Source of the DNA: Chitinophaga dinghuensis
GTDB taxonomy: Bacteria > Bacteroidota > Bacteroidia > Chitinophagales > Chitinophagaceae
Direction: 5' to 3'
Length of the DNA: 64,000 bases
Assembly: GCF_003259435.1 (NCBI RefSeq)
Contig: NZ_QLMA01000004.1
Coordinates: 372,001-436,000 of the forward strand
Below, in pieces: positions 1 through 7,817 of this stretch (its first letter is position 1; each line of letters begins with the position of its first letter). The translations under genes and the position numbers were made by a program. The notes beneath the pieces are model-generated. The model saw only the letters and a list, made by a program, of their open reading frames with translations, ran no database searches and was not told the DNA's origin.

Positions 1-546
1 ATCAGTATGGCGGAAGAAGCGCAATTGAAAAAATATGCGGCTGCTATTGTCAGAAGTTCCGCTTTGGCCACAGACCGACTCCTGGATGAGCTGGAACTCT
101 TCCTATATAAACTGGAAAAAGTGGAGCCTGGTAAACTGGAAACGATGAAGGATATCCAGGATATGGAGAACATCCTGGAAGGAAAAATCATACTGCTGGT
201 AGACGACGATATGCGCAATGTATTCTCCATCAGTGCGCTGCTGGAAAGTCATGGTGTGAATGTACTCGCTGCCGCTGATGGCCAGGAAGCATTGGATATG
301 CTGGATGAACATCCGGACACCAATCTTGTTTTAATGGATATTATGATGCCAGGTATGAATGGGTATGATGCCATGATTAATATTCGTAAGGATAAACGTT
401 TTTCTCAGTTGCCCATTATCGCGCTCACAGCCAAAGCGATGGCGGAGGACAGACAGAGAACAATAGAGGCAGGGGCTTCAGACTATATTACCAAACCTGT
501 AGACGGGATCAAACTGCTTTCATTAATCCGCGTATGGTTGTCGTAA
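1..546 (+). CDS. Hybrid sensor histidine kinase, C-terminal fragment with receiver domain
   Basis: The frame is open to the left edge of the window, so this is the 3' end of a longer gene. The visible part has about 50 residues of helical linker and then a complete response-regulator receiver domain: an acidic cluster LVDDD, the phosphoacceptor Asp in VLMDIMMPGMNG (Asp at bases 337-339), the Thr of ALTAKA and the Lys of YITKPV. The linker style and the CheR, CheB and REC-kinase genes that follow by 7, 3 and 12 bases suggest one of the large multi-receiver hybrid kinases common in Bacteroidota. The kinase core itself lies outside the window, so that is inference. The ATG at base 7 is internal and is not taken as the start. 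Confidence 0.85.
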   Translation: MSMAEEAQLKKYAAAIVRSSALATDRLLDELELFLYKLEKVEPGKLETMKDIQDMENILEGKIILLVDDDMRNVFSISALLESHGVNVLAAADGQEALDMLDEHPDTNLVLMDIMMPGMNGYDAMINIRKDKRFSQLPIIALTAKAMAEDRQRTIEAGASDYITKPVDGIKLLSLIRVWLS

Positions 547-553
547 TAATTTT

Positions 554-1375
554 ATGATAGAAGAAATCAGCAATACGGAACTTCAGGAGTTAATCTCGAT
601 TATCCAGCAGCAATATGGCTACGATTTCAGCGATTATGCCAAAGCATCTCTGAAACGCCGCTTTATCCGGTTTATGGGGCATGCACAACTAGGCCGGTTG
701 CAGGATTTAAAGTTGCAGCTACTTACAGATCCGGATTTTTTTAAGCGGATGGTGGAGTATATTACGGTGAATGTCACGGAGATGTTCCGGGATCCCCAGT
801 TTTATCAGTTGCTGCGCGACGACGTGCTTCCCAGACTCGCTACCTATCCCATTATCAAAATCTGGCATGCTGGCTGTGCCACCGGCGAAGAGGTCTATTC
901 AATGGCCATTATGCTGCAGGAGGCCGGGTTACTGGAAAGAAGTCGTATATACGCTACCGATATGAACGCGGCCAATCTCGAGAAGGCAAACACCGGTATA
1001 GTACCTATGCGCTGGATGAAAGATTATACCCATAATTATATACAATCCGGCGGATTGCATGATTTTTCCGACTACTATACCGCCCGTTATGATGCTGCCA
1101 TCATCAATCCGGGACTGCGTAGGAATATTATTTTCTTTCAACATAATCTGGTGACGGATCATGTTTTTAACGAATTTCAACTCATCTGTTGCAGGAATGT
1201 ATTTATTTACTTTAACCGGACACTGCAGGAAAGAGTGGTAACGCTTTTCTACGACAGCCTGGCGCCAAGAGGATATCTTGCCCTGGGAATGAAAGAATCA
1301 TTGTTATTTAGCAAAGAGAGAAAGAAATTTGAGGTGATAAATGGTCCGAATAAAATTTTCAGGCGTAAATTTTAG
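554..1375 (+). CDS. cheR: CheR-type protein-glutamate O-methyltransferase
   Basis: 273 residues, the normal length for a CheR. CheR uses S-adenosylmethionine to methylate glutamates of signalling proteins, classically chemoreceptors. The N-terminal helical domain (about 1-70) is followed by TEMFRDP (75-81), the SAM-binding loop GCATGEEVYS (107-116), the acidic YATDMN at the second strand and the CRNVFIYFN motif near residue 213. All are typical of active CheR. It sits 7 bases after the hybrid kinase and 3 bases before cheB, so the four genes are probably co-transcribed. No chemoreceptor, CheA or CheW is visible, so the substrate may be a domain of the neighbouring kinases rather than a motility receptor. 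Confidence 0.93.
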   Translation: MIEEISNTELQELISIIQQQYGYDFSDYAKASLKRRFIRFMGHAQLGRLQDLKLQLLTDPDFFKRMVEYITVNVTEMFRDPQFYQLLRDDVLPRLATYPIIKIWHAGCATGEEVYSMAIMLQEAGLLERSRIYATDMNAANLEKANTGIVPMRWMKDYTHNYIQSGGLHDFSDYYTARYDAAIINPGLRRNIIFFQHNLVTDHVFNEFQLICCRNVFIYFNRTLQERVVTLFYDSLAPRGYLALGMKESLLFSKERKKFEVINGPNKIFRRKF

Positions 1376-1378
1376 TGC

Positions 1379-1954
1379 TTGCAATCATCAACCAGATTTG
1401 ATATTATCGCAATTGGAGGATCTGCCGGAAGCTTGGCGGTAGTAGCGCGACTACTTAAGTCGCTTCCAGGGGAGATGAATATCCCGGTGGTGCTCATCAT
1501 GCACCGGCTGAAAAATGTCAGTAGCGAGTTAAATCGGTTACTGGCTTTTGGCAGGCCCATTCAGGAGCCGGAAGATAAACAGCGAATGGAATCAGGACAT
1601 ATATACCTGGCGCCGCAAAATTATCACCTGTTACTGGAATCGGATGGTACTTTTTCCCTGGATTACTCAGAGCTGGTGCATTATAGCAGACCAGCCATCG
1701 ATGAAAGTTTTTTCAGCATTGCAGACGCATACGGACAACGTGCATTGGGTATCTTACTGAGTGGCGCCAGTGCAGATGGTGCAGAAGGACTGGCTCGAAT
1801 AGTGAAGAGCGGAGGCATCGGTATCGTGCAAGACCCTGCAGAAGCGGAGTTTAGAATAATGCCACAGGCCGCAATAGATCTGTCTGCCAAAATCAACATC
1901 ATGACAACGGATGAAATCATAACTTACATCCGTACGCAATACCATACCAAGTAA
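1379..1954 (+). CDS. cheB: CheB-type methylesterase domain protein without receiver
   Basis: 191 residues covering only the CheB methylesterase domain, which removes methyl groups added by CheR or deamidates glutamine. The expected triad is present: Ser15 in GGSAGS, His42 in IMHR and Asp133 in SGASADGAEGL. The N-terminal receiver domain of classical CheB is absent, so activity is not gated by phosphorylation in cis. The start is a TTG at 1379, two codons after an in-frame TAG that also ends cheR. No ATG lies early enough to include the first beta strand, so the TTG start is well supported. It is co-directional with cheR and the REC-kinase downstream (12-base gap). Confidence 0.9.
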   Translation: MQSSTRFDIIAIGGSAGSLAVVARLLKSLPGEMNIPVVLIMHRLKNVSSELNRLLAFGRPIQEPEDKQRMESGHIYLAPQNYHLLLESDGTFSLDYSELVHYSRPAIDESFFSIADAYGQRALGILLSGASADGAEGLARIVKSGGIGIVQDPAEAEFRIMPQAAIDLSAKINIMTTDEIITYIRTQYHTK

Positions 1955-1966
1955 ATCGAGAATGAA

Positions 1967-3064
1967 ATGACGGAACCTTCCAAAAAAATTACCATCTTAC
2001 TCGTGGATGATAAGCAGGAAAACCTGCTGTCGCTGGAAGATATGCTACAATCGACCAACAGGATTTTCCTCAAAGCTTCATCAGGCAATGAGGCCCTGAA
2101 ACAGGCCCTGAAACACAATGATATTGGTCTCATTATGTTGGACGTACAAATGGGAGATATGGACGGTTACGAGGTAGCGCGTCTCCTTAAAACCAATCCC
2201 CGTACAAAAGACATTTCCATCATCTTCGTAACGGCCATCAACAAAGAAGAGCAGTATGTCCTCAAAGGTTTCAAGGAAGGAGCAGTGGATTACCTCTCTA
2301 AACCTCTGGACGTAGATATCTGCCGAGCCAAAGTGAATGTATTTGAGAAATTATACTACTATCAGAATGACCTGAAAGTAGCCCTCCAGGAAAAGGAGAA
2401 AATCAATAAACAACTGGAGCGCTTCATGTATGTTGTGGCGCATGACCTGAAATCTCCGCTCAACGGGGCTATCGGCCTGCTTACCCTCATTGCCGACGAT
2501 GAGCGGATCAAAAAAGAGCCAGACCTGAATGAATACATGGACATCGTCCTGAATGCCACCAACCACCTCACCGGTATGATTACCAGCGTGCTGGATTATA
2601 CCCTGAAAAACGATGAAGAGACTCTCAAAGAAGAGGTGGATGTAAAGCAGTTACTCCAGCAATTAACGCTGTTGCTGTTCCTGCCTAAAACTGTGCAGGT
2701 ACACTATGATACGGATATGCCTGTCTTATTTACTAACCGACTGAAATTGCAACAGGTATTTCAGAACCTGATTGCCAATGCCATCAAACACAATGATAAG
2801 GAGAGGGTGGAAATCCATCTGGGAGGCCAGGATTCAGCACGGGAGGATTTCTACGAATTCTATGTAGAGGATAACGGGCCTGGTATTGCATCCAGGGATA
2901 CGGATCGAATTTTCCGCCTGTTTGAAAAAGGAGACGGCGGTACCGGAAGTGGTATCGGCCTGAATATTTTTAAAATGCTGGTGGAGGAACAGGGCGGAAA
3001 GGTTTGGGTAGACTCCAAACCCGGTGAAGGCAGCCGTTTCTATTTTCAGTGGAGCAGGAACTAA
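1967..3064 (+). CDS. REC-histidine kinase (receiver fused N-terminally to kinase)
   Basis: 365 residues. An N-terminal receiver domain (about 8-125) has the acidic pocket VDD, phosphoacceptor Asp59 in IMLDVQMGDMDG, and the Lys in YLSKPL. A coiled linker (130-150) leads to a HisKA dimerisation domain with His159 in VAHDLKSPL, then a HATPase_c domain with the N box (QNLIANAIKHN), G1 (EDNGPGIA) and G2 (GTGSGIGL). The order suggests the kinase is itself controlled by phosphorylation, perhaps from the large hybrid kinase upstream. There is no membrane segment, so it is cytoplasmic. Its stop codon overlaps that of the convergent GAF/PAS gene (bases 3061-3064). Confidence 0.92.
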   Translation: MTEPSKKITILLVDDKQENLLSLEDMLQSTNRIFLKASSGNEALKQALKHNDIGLIMLDVQMGDMDGYEVARLLKTNPRTKDISIIFVTAINKEEQYVLKGFKEGAVDYLSKPLDVDICRAKVNVFEKLYYYQNDLKVALQEKEKINKQLERFMYVVAHDLKSPLNGAIGLLTLIADDERIKKEPDLNEYMDIVLNATNHLTGMITSVLDYTLKNDEETLKEEVDVKQLLQQLTLLLFLPKTVQVHYDTDMPVLFTNRLKLQQVFQNLIANAIKHNDKERVEIHLGGQDSAREDFYEFYVEDNGPGIASRDTDRIFRLFEKGDGGTGSGIGLNIFKMLVEEQGGKVWVDSKPGEGSRFYFQWSRN

Positions 3065-3912
3065 CCTTGCTTTTTCTCAAATATCCATAATCTACCACTG
3101 ACCTGCTGGCTCAACACCGGCAAGCAGGTTACGTTATAGCTCATCTCTTCCGGAGAGGCGAACTTCCATTCCCAGGAGGTAATGCTATTTTGTTGCGAAG
3201 AAAAGAGTCGCATTGCTTCCTGGTAAATCTCTGCTGCATTGGTGGTTTTGCTGCGCAGTTGCAGCATGGCATCGGATAGAATGGCTGGCAGCTGTTCTCC
3301 GGGGCCGGAAAGATGCAATAGTTCGGCCGCAGGTTGGTTTACCCAACCGGAAAAACCGTCGTTGTTAATGAAAATAAGGGCATGTGGAATGGTATGCATA
3401 ATAGCTGCATACCTGGAAGCCACTTTCTGAAAGTGTTGCTGCTGCTGGGAATAAGTAAGGATTTCTTTCAGGCGGAGGCGGATGGTTTCCACACATTCCT
3501 GGAAAGAGTTATTGAAAGTCATCGGTTCACTCCAGCCCATGAGAATAATACTGTTCGTAGGTTCAGTGGCTAAGGGGATGATGATCGCCGATGAGAATGC
3601 CTGCAGCAGGTCTTTCAATGCATGACCTGCAGTAGGGATAGATTGCCAGTAAATGGTTTTGAAACCGTTGCTATAGAGTAGTTTTCTGATAGGTTCCGGG
3701 TCCAGCACCATGTCGTCCAGATAGGTAGGGGAGGCGTTCTTTACCCTGGCAGTAGATTCATCTTCAAATTCTATCTGCAACGTGATATTTGTCTGAAATA
3801 AATTCTTCAGCAGGTTGATGCTGAAGGTCAGAAAGGAGGAAATATGTTTGTCCTTGTCCCATCTGCTTGTCTGATTAATAAAACTTAGCGCTTTACTTTC
3901 CCAACTAGTCAC
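3061..3912 (-). CDS. GAF/PAS-like sensory protein without an output domain
   Basis: 283 residues. The last 115 or so look like a PAS domain: an initial helix (YAAIMHTIPHALIFIN), a WVNQPAAELLHL segment, then strands ending near LWIFEKK. Residues 20-150 resemble a GAF fold, though without a motif that proves it. There is no kinase, phosphatase, cyclase or DNA-binding domain. The start is a GTG at 3912; no better codon is seen between it and the stop of the upstream gene at 3940. The gene follows an RsbQ-like hydrolase by 27 bases on the same strand. In Bacillus subtilis RsbQ works with the PAS domain of RsbP, so the pairing suggests this protein is the partner of the hydrolase. That link is inference. 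Confidence 0.7.
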   Translation of the reverse strand: MTSWESKALSFINQTSRWDKDKHISSFLTFSINLLKNLFQTNITLQIEFEDESTARVKNASPTYLDDMVLDPEPIRKLLYSNGFKTIYWQSIPTAGHALKDLLQAFSSAIIIPLATEPTNSIILMGWSEPMTFNNSFQECVETIRLRLKEILTYSQQQQHFQKVASRYAAIMHTIPHALIFINNDGFSGWVNQPAAELLHLSGPGEQLPAILSDAMLQLRSKTTNAAEIYQEAMRLFSSQQNSITSWEWKFASPEEMSYNVTCLPVLSQQVSGRLWIFEKKQG

Positions 3913-3939
3913 ACTTTTAGGTTGAAGGATGAATAAAAT

Positions 3940-4743
3940 CTATAAAAAGGACTGCATGCCGCTGATGACTTCCTCTGGCGCGCTGATTTGCGGGAAATGC
4001 CCGGTGGTATATACTTTCACCCTTGTGCTGTAAGGGATATTGCTTTCCAGATAATCGCTGACTGCTGCCGGAACGGCGATATCGTCGGCGGTTTGTAGTA
4101 TCAGTACAGGAATATTTACATTTTTAAGTACATGTCTGTGATCCAGTTGGAATATAGACCTTGCTACTGCTACTGCAATATCAGCCCTAATGGCTTGCAG
4201 GGAGTTGGCAAAAGCTGCGGATAATTCCGGCCGGCCTGGCTGGTTCATAGCCATGGTGGCGAAACCGGCGGCCCATGCATGGAAATTACTTTCCATAGCG
4301 TCGTAGAAGCCGTTCAGTGCTGGCTGATCAAAACCGCCAATATAATCCAGGGATGGATCGTCCAGGTAGCGGGGACTGGAGCCAATCATGACCAGTCGTT
4401 CAAAGATCCCCGGATGACGCAAGCTGGCCAGTAAGCCAATCATGCCGCTCACACTATGCCCCACATAGATGATATCTTTCAAGTTCAGGGCAGCTATCAA
4501 TTCTGTCAGATCTGTCACATAGCCGTCTATAGTGGCGTAGCGATGAAAACTGAATGCATTGATATCCGACATTCCTCCGCCAACATTATCGTACAACACG
4601 ATTTTGAAATCGCTTGCAAAAGCTGGTATAATATATTGAAAACAGGTCTGGTCAAGACCGAATCCGTGTCCGAAAATCAACGTCTTTGGGGATTCCAGGT
4701 TTCCAACGATATGTATATTATGCTTTTGGAATATATCCATCAT
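3940..4743 (-). CDS. RsbQ-like alpha/beta hydrolase (KAI2/D14 superfamily)
   Basis: 268 residues from the ATG at 4743; a frame open to 4782 would add 13 residues, but this start matches the length of B. subtilis RsbQ (269). Family signatures run through the protein: FGHGFGLDQT, LYDNVGGGMSD, VGHSVSG with nucleophile Ser97, SPRYLDDP, YIGGF, NQPGRPE, LQTADD with Asp221, and TGHFPQIS with His249. The triad is intact. RsbQ is a signalling hydrolase that acts with a PAS protein in general stress signalling, and plant strigolactone and karrikin receptors belong to the same family. The gene is probably co-transcribed with the GAF/PAS gene after it. The family call is strong; ligand and pathway are unknown. 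Confidence 0.85.
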   Translation of the reverse strand: MMDIFQKHNIHIVGNLESPKTLIFGHGFGLDQTCFQYIIPAFASDFKIVLYDNVGGGMSDINAFSFHRYATIDGYVTDLTELIAALNLKDIIYVGHSVSGMIGLLASLRHPGIFERLVMIGSSPRYLDDPSLDYIGGFDQPALNGFYDAMESNFHAWAAGFATMAMNQPGRPELSAAFANSLQAIRADIAVAVARSIFQLDHRHVLKNVNIPVLILQTADDIAVPAAVSDYLESNIPYSTRVKVYTTGHFPQISAPEEVISGMQSFL

Positions 4744-4945
4744 GATTATTTTACAGGGTATCAGGTTTTCCTCAGGTATCAAATATAAATAATAAACGCT
4801 TACCTTGCGCCCGAAAAAAAACCGCGCCTGTTGCAGCAGACACGGTCAAATGGATCATACAATTTCTTGTATGCATTTAGTTAACACTAAAATCAGTCCT
4901 AATATACATTTTTTTATTGTAGAACGAAACCGTTATCACAGAAAG

Positions 4946-5590
4946 ATGGCATTTATTTTTGACATGAACGGTACCATGATCGACGACATGGCGTTTCACC
5001 TGGAAGGCTGGTATAATAAGCTGAATGAGCTGGGAGCTGGGCTGACCAAGGAAGAAGTACGGTCCCATATGTACGGGAAAAATGAGGAATTGCTGGAGAG
5101 AATCTTCGGAAAAGGCCATTTTACCACTGAACAAATGGCTACCTATGCCCGTCAGAAGGAGGAAATCTATCAGGCAGCCTTCCTGCCGCATCTGCAATTG
5201 ATAGCAGGATTACCCACATTCCTGGAAAAAGCTGCTGCCAGCCATATTCCCATGGCCCTCGGCACTGCTGCAGACAAATTCAATGTGGATTATGTACTGG
5301 ATAACCTGAATATCCGCCACTATTTCCAGGCAATCGTGGGTGCGGAAGATGTAAGCTCCAGTAAGCCCGACCCGGAAGTATTCCTGAAAGCCGCAACTGC
5401 ACTGGGCGTGGCGCCAGAAACCTGCATCGTGTTTGAAGACGCGCCTAAAGGAGTTGAAGCAGCCGCCAATGCAGGTATGAAAGCAGTCGTAATCACCACG
5501 ATGCATACCCGTAGCGAGTTTGATCAATATGATAATATAATTGCATTTATCGCGGACTACAACGACCCGGTACTGCAAACGCTCGTATAG
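4946..5590 (+). CDS. HAD-family phosphatase/phosphoglucomutase-like protein
   Basis: 214 residues from the ATG at 4946; an in-frame extension back to 4805 gives low-complexity residues unlike the family. HAD motif I is FDMNGT, with the nucleophile Asp6 kept but the second Asp of the usual DxDGT replaced by Asn8. Later motifs are normal: Thr in LGTAAD (II), Lys in SSSKPDPEVF (III), and FEDAPKGVEAA (IV). A cap domain lies between about residues 15 and 85. The order resembles beta-phosphoglucomutase and small sugar-phosphate phosphatases. Because Asp+2 normally acts as the general acid/base, the Asn could lower or alter activity. The substrate cannot be read from the sequence. Confidence 0.85.
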   Translation: MAFIFDMNGTMIDDMAFHLEGWYNKLNELGAGLTKEEVRSHMYGKNEELLERIFGKGHFTTEQMATYARQKEEIYQAAFLPHLQLIAGLPTFLEKAAASHIPMALGTAADKFNVDYVLDNLNIRHYFQAIVGAEDVSSSKPDPEVFLKAATALGVAPETCIVFEDAPKGVEAAANAGMKAVVITTMHTRSEFDQYDNIIAFIADYNDPVLQTLV

Positions 5591-5622
5591 TATATTTTTT
5601 CTCGCAAAGAGCGAGTAAATAA

Positions 5623-5784
5623 GCTCGCAAAGCAGCAAAAGCAGCAATGCAGCAAAGACATACGTTTGCTGTTTTAAGCTCGCAAAGCAGCAAAAGCAGC
5701 AAAACAGCAAAGACATACGTTTGCGGTTTAAGCTCGCAAAGCGGCATGAGTAGCAAAGCAGCAAAGACATACGTTTGTCGTTAA
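5623..5784. repeat. Three tandem copies of a 53-55-bp repeat
   Basis: Copies begin at 5623 (55 bp), 5678 (54 bp) and 5732 (53 bp). Each starts with GCTCGCAAAGC, runs through GCAGCAAA-rich sequence and ends with AAAGACATACGTTTG and a short GTTTTAA-like tail. They fill the space between the convergent HAD and phosphatase genes. A small perfect hairpin CTCGC-AAAGA-GCGAG lies just upstream near 5601-5615. Frames through the repeats give Leu/Cys-rich peptides without protein character. Confidence 0.85.
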
Positions 5785-5839
5785 TTCAATAATTAATAAC
5801 AAAACGTGAATTAGTATTTAATACAATTACTATATAATC

Positions 5840-5873
5840 CTTTGCTGCATTGCTGCTTATGCTGCTTTGCGAG
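5840..5873. repeat. Inverted copy of the tandem repeat unit
   Basis: Bases 5840-5873, read on the minus strand, match the first 34 bases of repeat unit 1 (5624-5657) with a single difference. The arms could pair in RNA from either strand, with the rest of the tandem array in the loop. It ends 14 bases before the stop codon of the phosphatase gene on the other strand, so it may act as an end-of-transcript structure for one or both convergent genes. Confidence 0.75.
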
Positions 5874-5887
5874 AAAAAAAACAAACG

Positions 5888-7732
5888 CTACTTCCCGCTC
5901 ATCCGGAAACACTCCAGTATCTTACTGTAAATAGTATTGTTTTCGTACACCCCTCTGAAAAGCTGGGAATTAGGCCCGTAAGCAAATACCATAACGGGAA
6001 TGCCTGTATGATCATTGGTGGCAAAATGACCCCGTAGCCAACCCTGACTGATATCTCCGTCCATGAGGGCCAGTCCGCTGGTTTCATGATCTGCCGTCAC
6101 GATAATGGTGGTTTGTTTGTCTTTGTCTGCAAACGCCATCGCCTCGCCAATAGCATCATCAAAATCCAGCATTTCCCGCACCAGGTAATCCAGATTATTG
6201 AAATGACCGCCATGATCTATTCTGGACCCCTCTACCATCAGGAAGAAGCCCTTGCCGCCAGCATTCAGTTGCTGTAACGCTTTTTTCAGGGATTGCTTCA
6301 GATAATCTCCACGACCTTGCTGCATGGAGTTCACCACTTTATTACTCAATATTACCAGGGTACGATTGCCTGTGAGCGGGTTCCACTGCAACTGATCGGT
6401 GATCAGTATACCTTTGGCAGCCAGGGAATCTCTCCATCGCGCAGCAGTTTCCTGCTCCAACTCTTCTTTTCCTCCGCCCACAGCCAGCGATAGCTTGCTG
6501 TCGGCCAGCTGGTGAAAGAGGGTGCGACTACTATCCCTGTCTTCCGTATGGCCATAGAAGGCAGCAGGGGTAGCGCCAGTAATCTCTTCGGTGACCAGTA
6601 CGCCACTGCGGATACCGGCAGGCGCAAGGATTTCGGGGAGCACGGGAATGGCGACATAAGTATTATCCATCCCAATTTCCCGGTTATTCGTTTTTTTACC
6701 ACTGCCCATAGCAGTGCCACCAGCAGCACTATCGGTATGGTAGTTATCGGACGATTGCGTTTTGGACAAGCCTAATTGCTTCATCCGGAAGATATTCAGA
6801 TCTCCTTTGTTGGCGGTATAGCCGGCATACATTTGTGCCAGACCAGTACCATCGCCAATGAAAAGGATCACATTTTTCGATTTAATATTTGTGGCGTCAC
6901 TGACGTAAGTAGGCGTATACACCGGATGCACAGGCAGATTGCCCGTGTAATTCATGGTAGTATGGTTCATCACATTATATATCTCTGCCGGATGATCTGT
7001 GCCAATGATATCCACACCCAGGTCCATCAGCTTGTACCAGGCACTCCTGGTATCCGGGGCGCCCCAGAATCGGAAGTTAAACCCTCGTTCATGGACTTTG
7101 TCTACCACCTGTTTTACTGCCTTAAACTCAGCAGGGGTAAGGGTTCCTTTCCCATTCCATTTTGAATATTTTTCAAAATCTACACTCAGCATGGCTATTC
7201 TTTTAGCCGCAGCAGGCGTGTAAGTGCTGTCTGGCCGGCCATCGAACCAAAACATGTTATCGTAGGCAGACCAGGTATTCATATCTGGGAGGTTCCCAGA
7301 TAACACGATACGCACCGCATTGGGATACTGCGTACGGTCAAAGTAATGATGATACGGCTGCAGTAATTGCTGTAATGCCTTGATAGTTGGAACAGCGTCT
7401 GTTTTCACATCTATCAGTAGTTGCATCGGTTCATTGCCCGGATATGGTTTGTCGTTATTGAGAGAGAACTGTCTGATAACCGGTTTGATATAAAGCGCTT
7501 CCAGTGTACGTTCTGGCTTGATATCTTTTTCGTCATGGGCTACATAGAGGATTCCGTCTTTCAGGTGTATGTCTGCTTCAATAGAGCCGAAGCGTAAAGA
7601 GGCAGCTTCATAGAAAGGCATGCTGCGCTCATAGTCGTTGTGAGAGTGTACCTGCGCCATCGTATACACTTTCGTTTGTGCGTTCAGGTGAGTAGCGAGC
7701 AGGCAGATCGGAATAAGCAAAGTTTTTTTCAC
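5888..7732 (-). CDS. Secreted phosphodiesterase-like/alkaline phosphatase fusion
   Basis: 614 residues with a signal peptide (about 1-19, cut near LNAQ). Residues 25-265 resemble PLC-like or glycerophosphodiester phosphodiesterase domains: HSHNDYER near the start, IEADIHLKDG, YVAHDE, LLIDVKTD and a closing GVDIIGTDHP. Residues 285-610 form an alkaline phosphatase: NVILFIGDGTG, catalytic Ser335 in TDSAAGGTA, VEGSRIDHGGH and TADHETSG, all metal-site motifs. One polypeptide could therefore cut a phosphodiester and then the resulting phosphomonoester. It is the last gene of the FecIR-SusCD group, 85 bases after susD with a hairpin between. The substrate is unknown; periplasmic or surface phosphate release is likely. 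Confidence 0.88.
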   Translation of the reverse strand: MKKTLLIPICLLATHLNAQTKVYTMAQVHSHNDYERSMPFYEAASLRFGSIEADIHLKDGILYVAHDEKDIKPERTLEALYIKPVIRQFSLNNDKPYPGNEPMQLLIDVKTDAVPTIKALQQLLQPYHHYFDRTQYPNAVRIVLSGNLPDMNTWSAYDNMFWFDGRPDSTYTPAAAKRIAMLSVDFEKYSKWNGKGTLTPAEFKAVKQVVDKVHERGFNFRFWGAPDTRSAWYKLMDLGVDIIGTDHPAEIYNVMNHTTMNYTGNLPVHPVYTPTYVSDATNIKSKNVILFIGDGTGLAQMYAGYTANKGDLNIFRMKQLGLSKTQSSDNYHTDSAAGGTAMGSGKKTNNREIGMDNTYVAIPVLPEILAPAGIRSGVLVTEEITGATPAAFYGHTEDRDSSRTLFHQLADSKLSLAVGGGKEELEQETAARWRDSLAAKGILITDQLQWNPLTGNRTLVILSNKVVNSMQQGRGDYLKQSLKKALQQLNAGGKGFFLMVEGSRIDHGGHFNNLDYLVREMLDFDDAIGEAMAFADKDKQTTIIVTADHETSGLALMDGDISQGWLRGHFATNDHTGIPVMVFAYGPNSQLFRGVYENNTIYSKILECFRMSGK

Positions 7733-7750
7733 TGATATCTTATTAAGAAA

Positions 7751-7795
7751 TGACCCCTTACCGGGAGCTGGTGTACAGCTATTGGTAAGGGGTCA
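7751..7795 (-). terminator. Hairpin between susD and the phosphatase gene
   Basis: A perfect 12-bp stem (7751-7762 with 7784-7795) encloses a loop that itself holds a 5-bp stem AGCTG/CAGCT. On the minus strand it follows the susD stop and is followed by a T-rich but interrupted stretch. It could be a partial terminator or an RNA-stability element separating expression of the transporter from the enzyme. Confidence 0.55.
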
Positions 7796-7817
7796 GGGTT
7801 ATAAAAAGGAGGCAGTA

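Noticed and set aside
5210..5770. Minus-strand frame of 186 codons and a shorter overlapping one, rich in Leu and Cys
   Set aside because: It covers the tandem repeat and the antisense of the HAD gene; the composition follows the GCAGCAAA repeats and nothing resembles a protein family.
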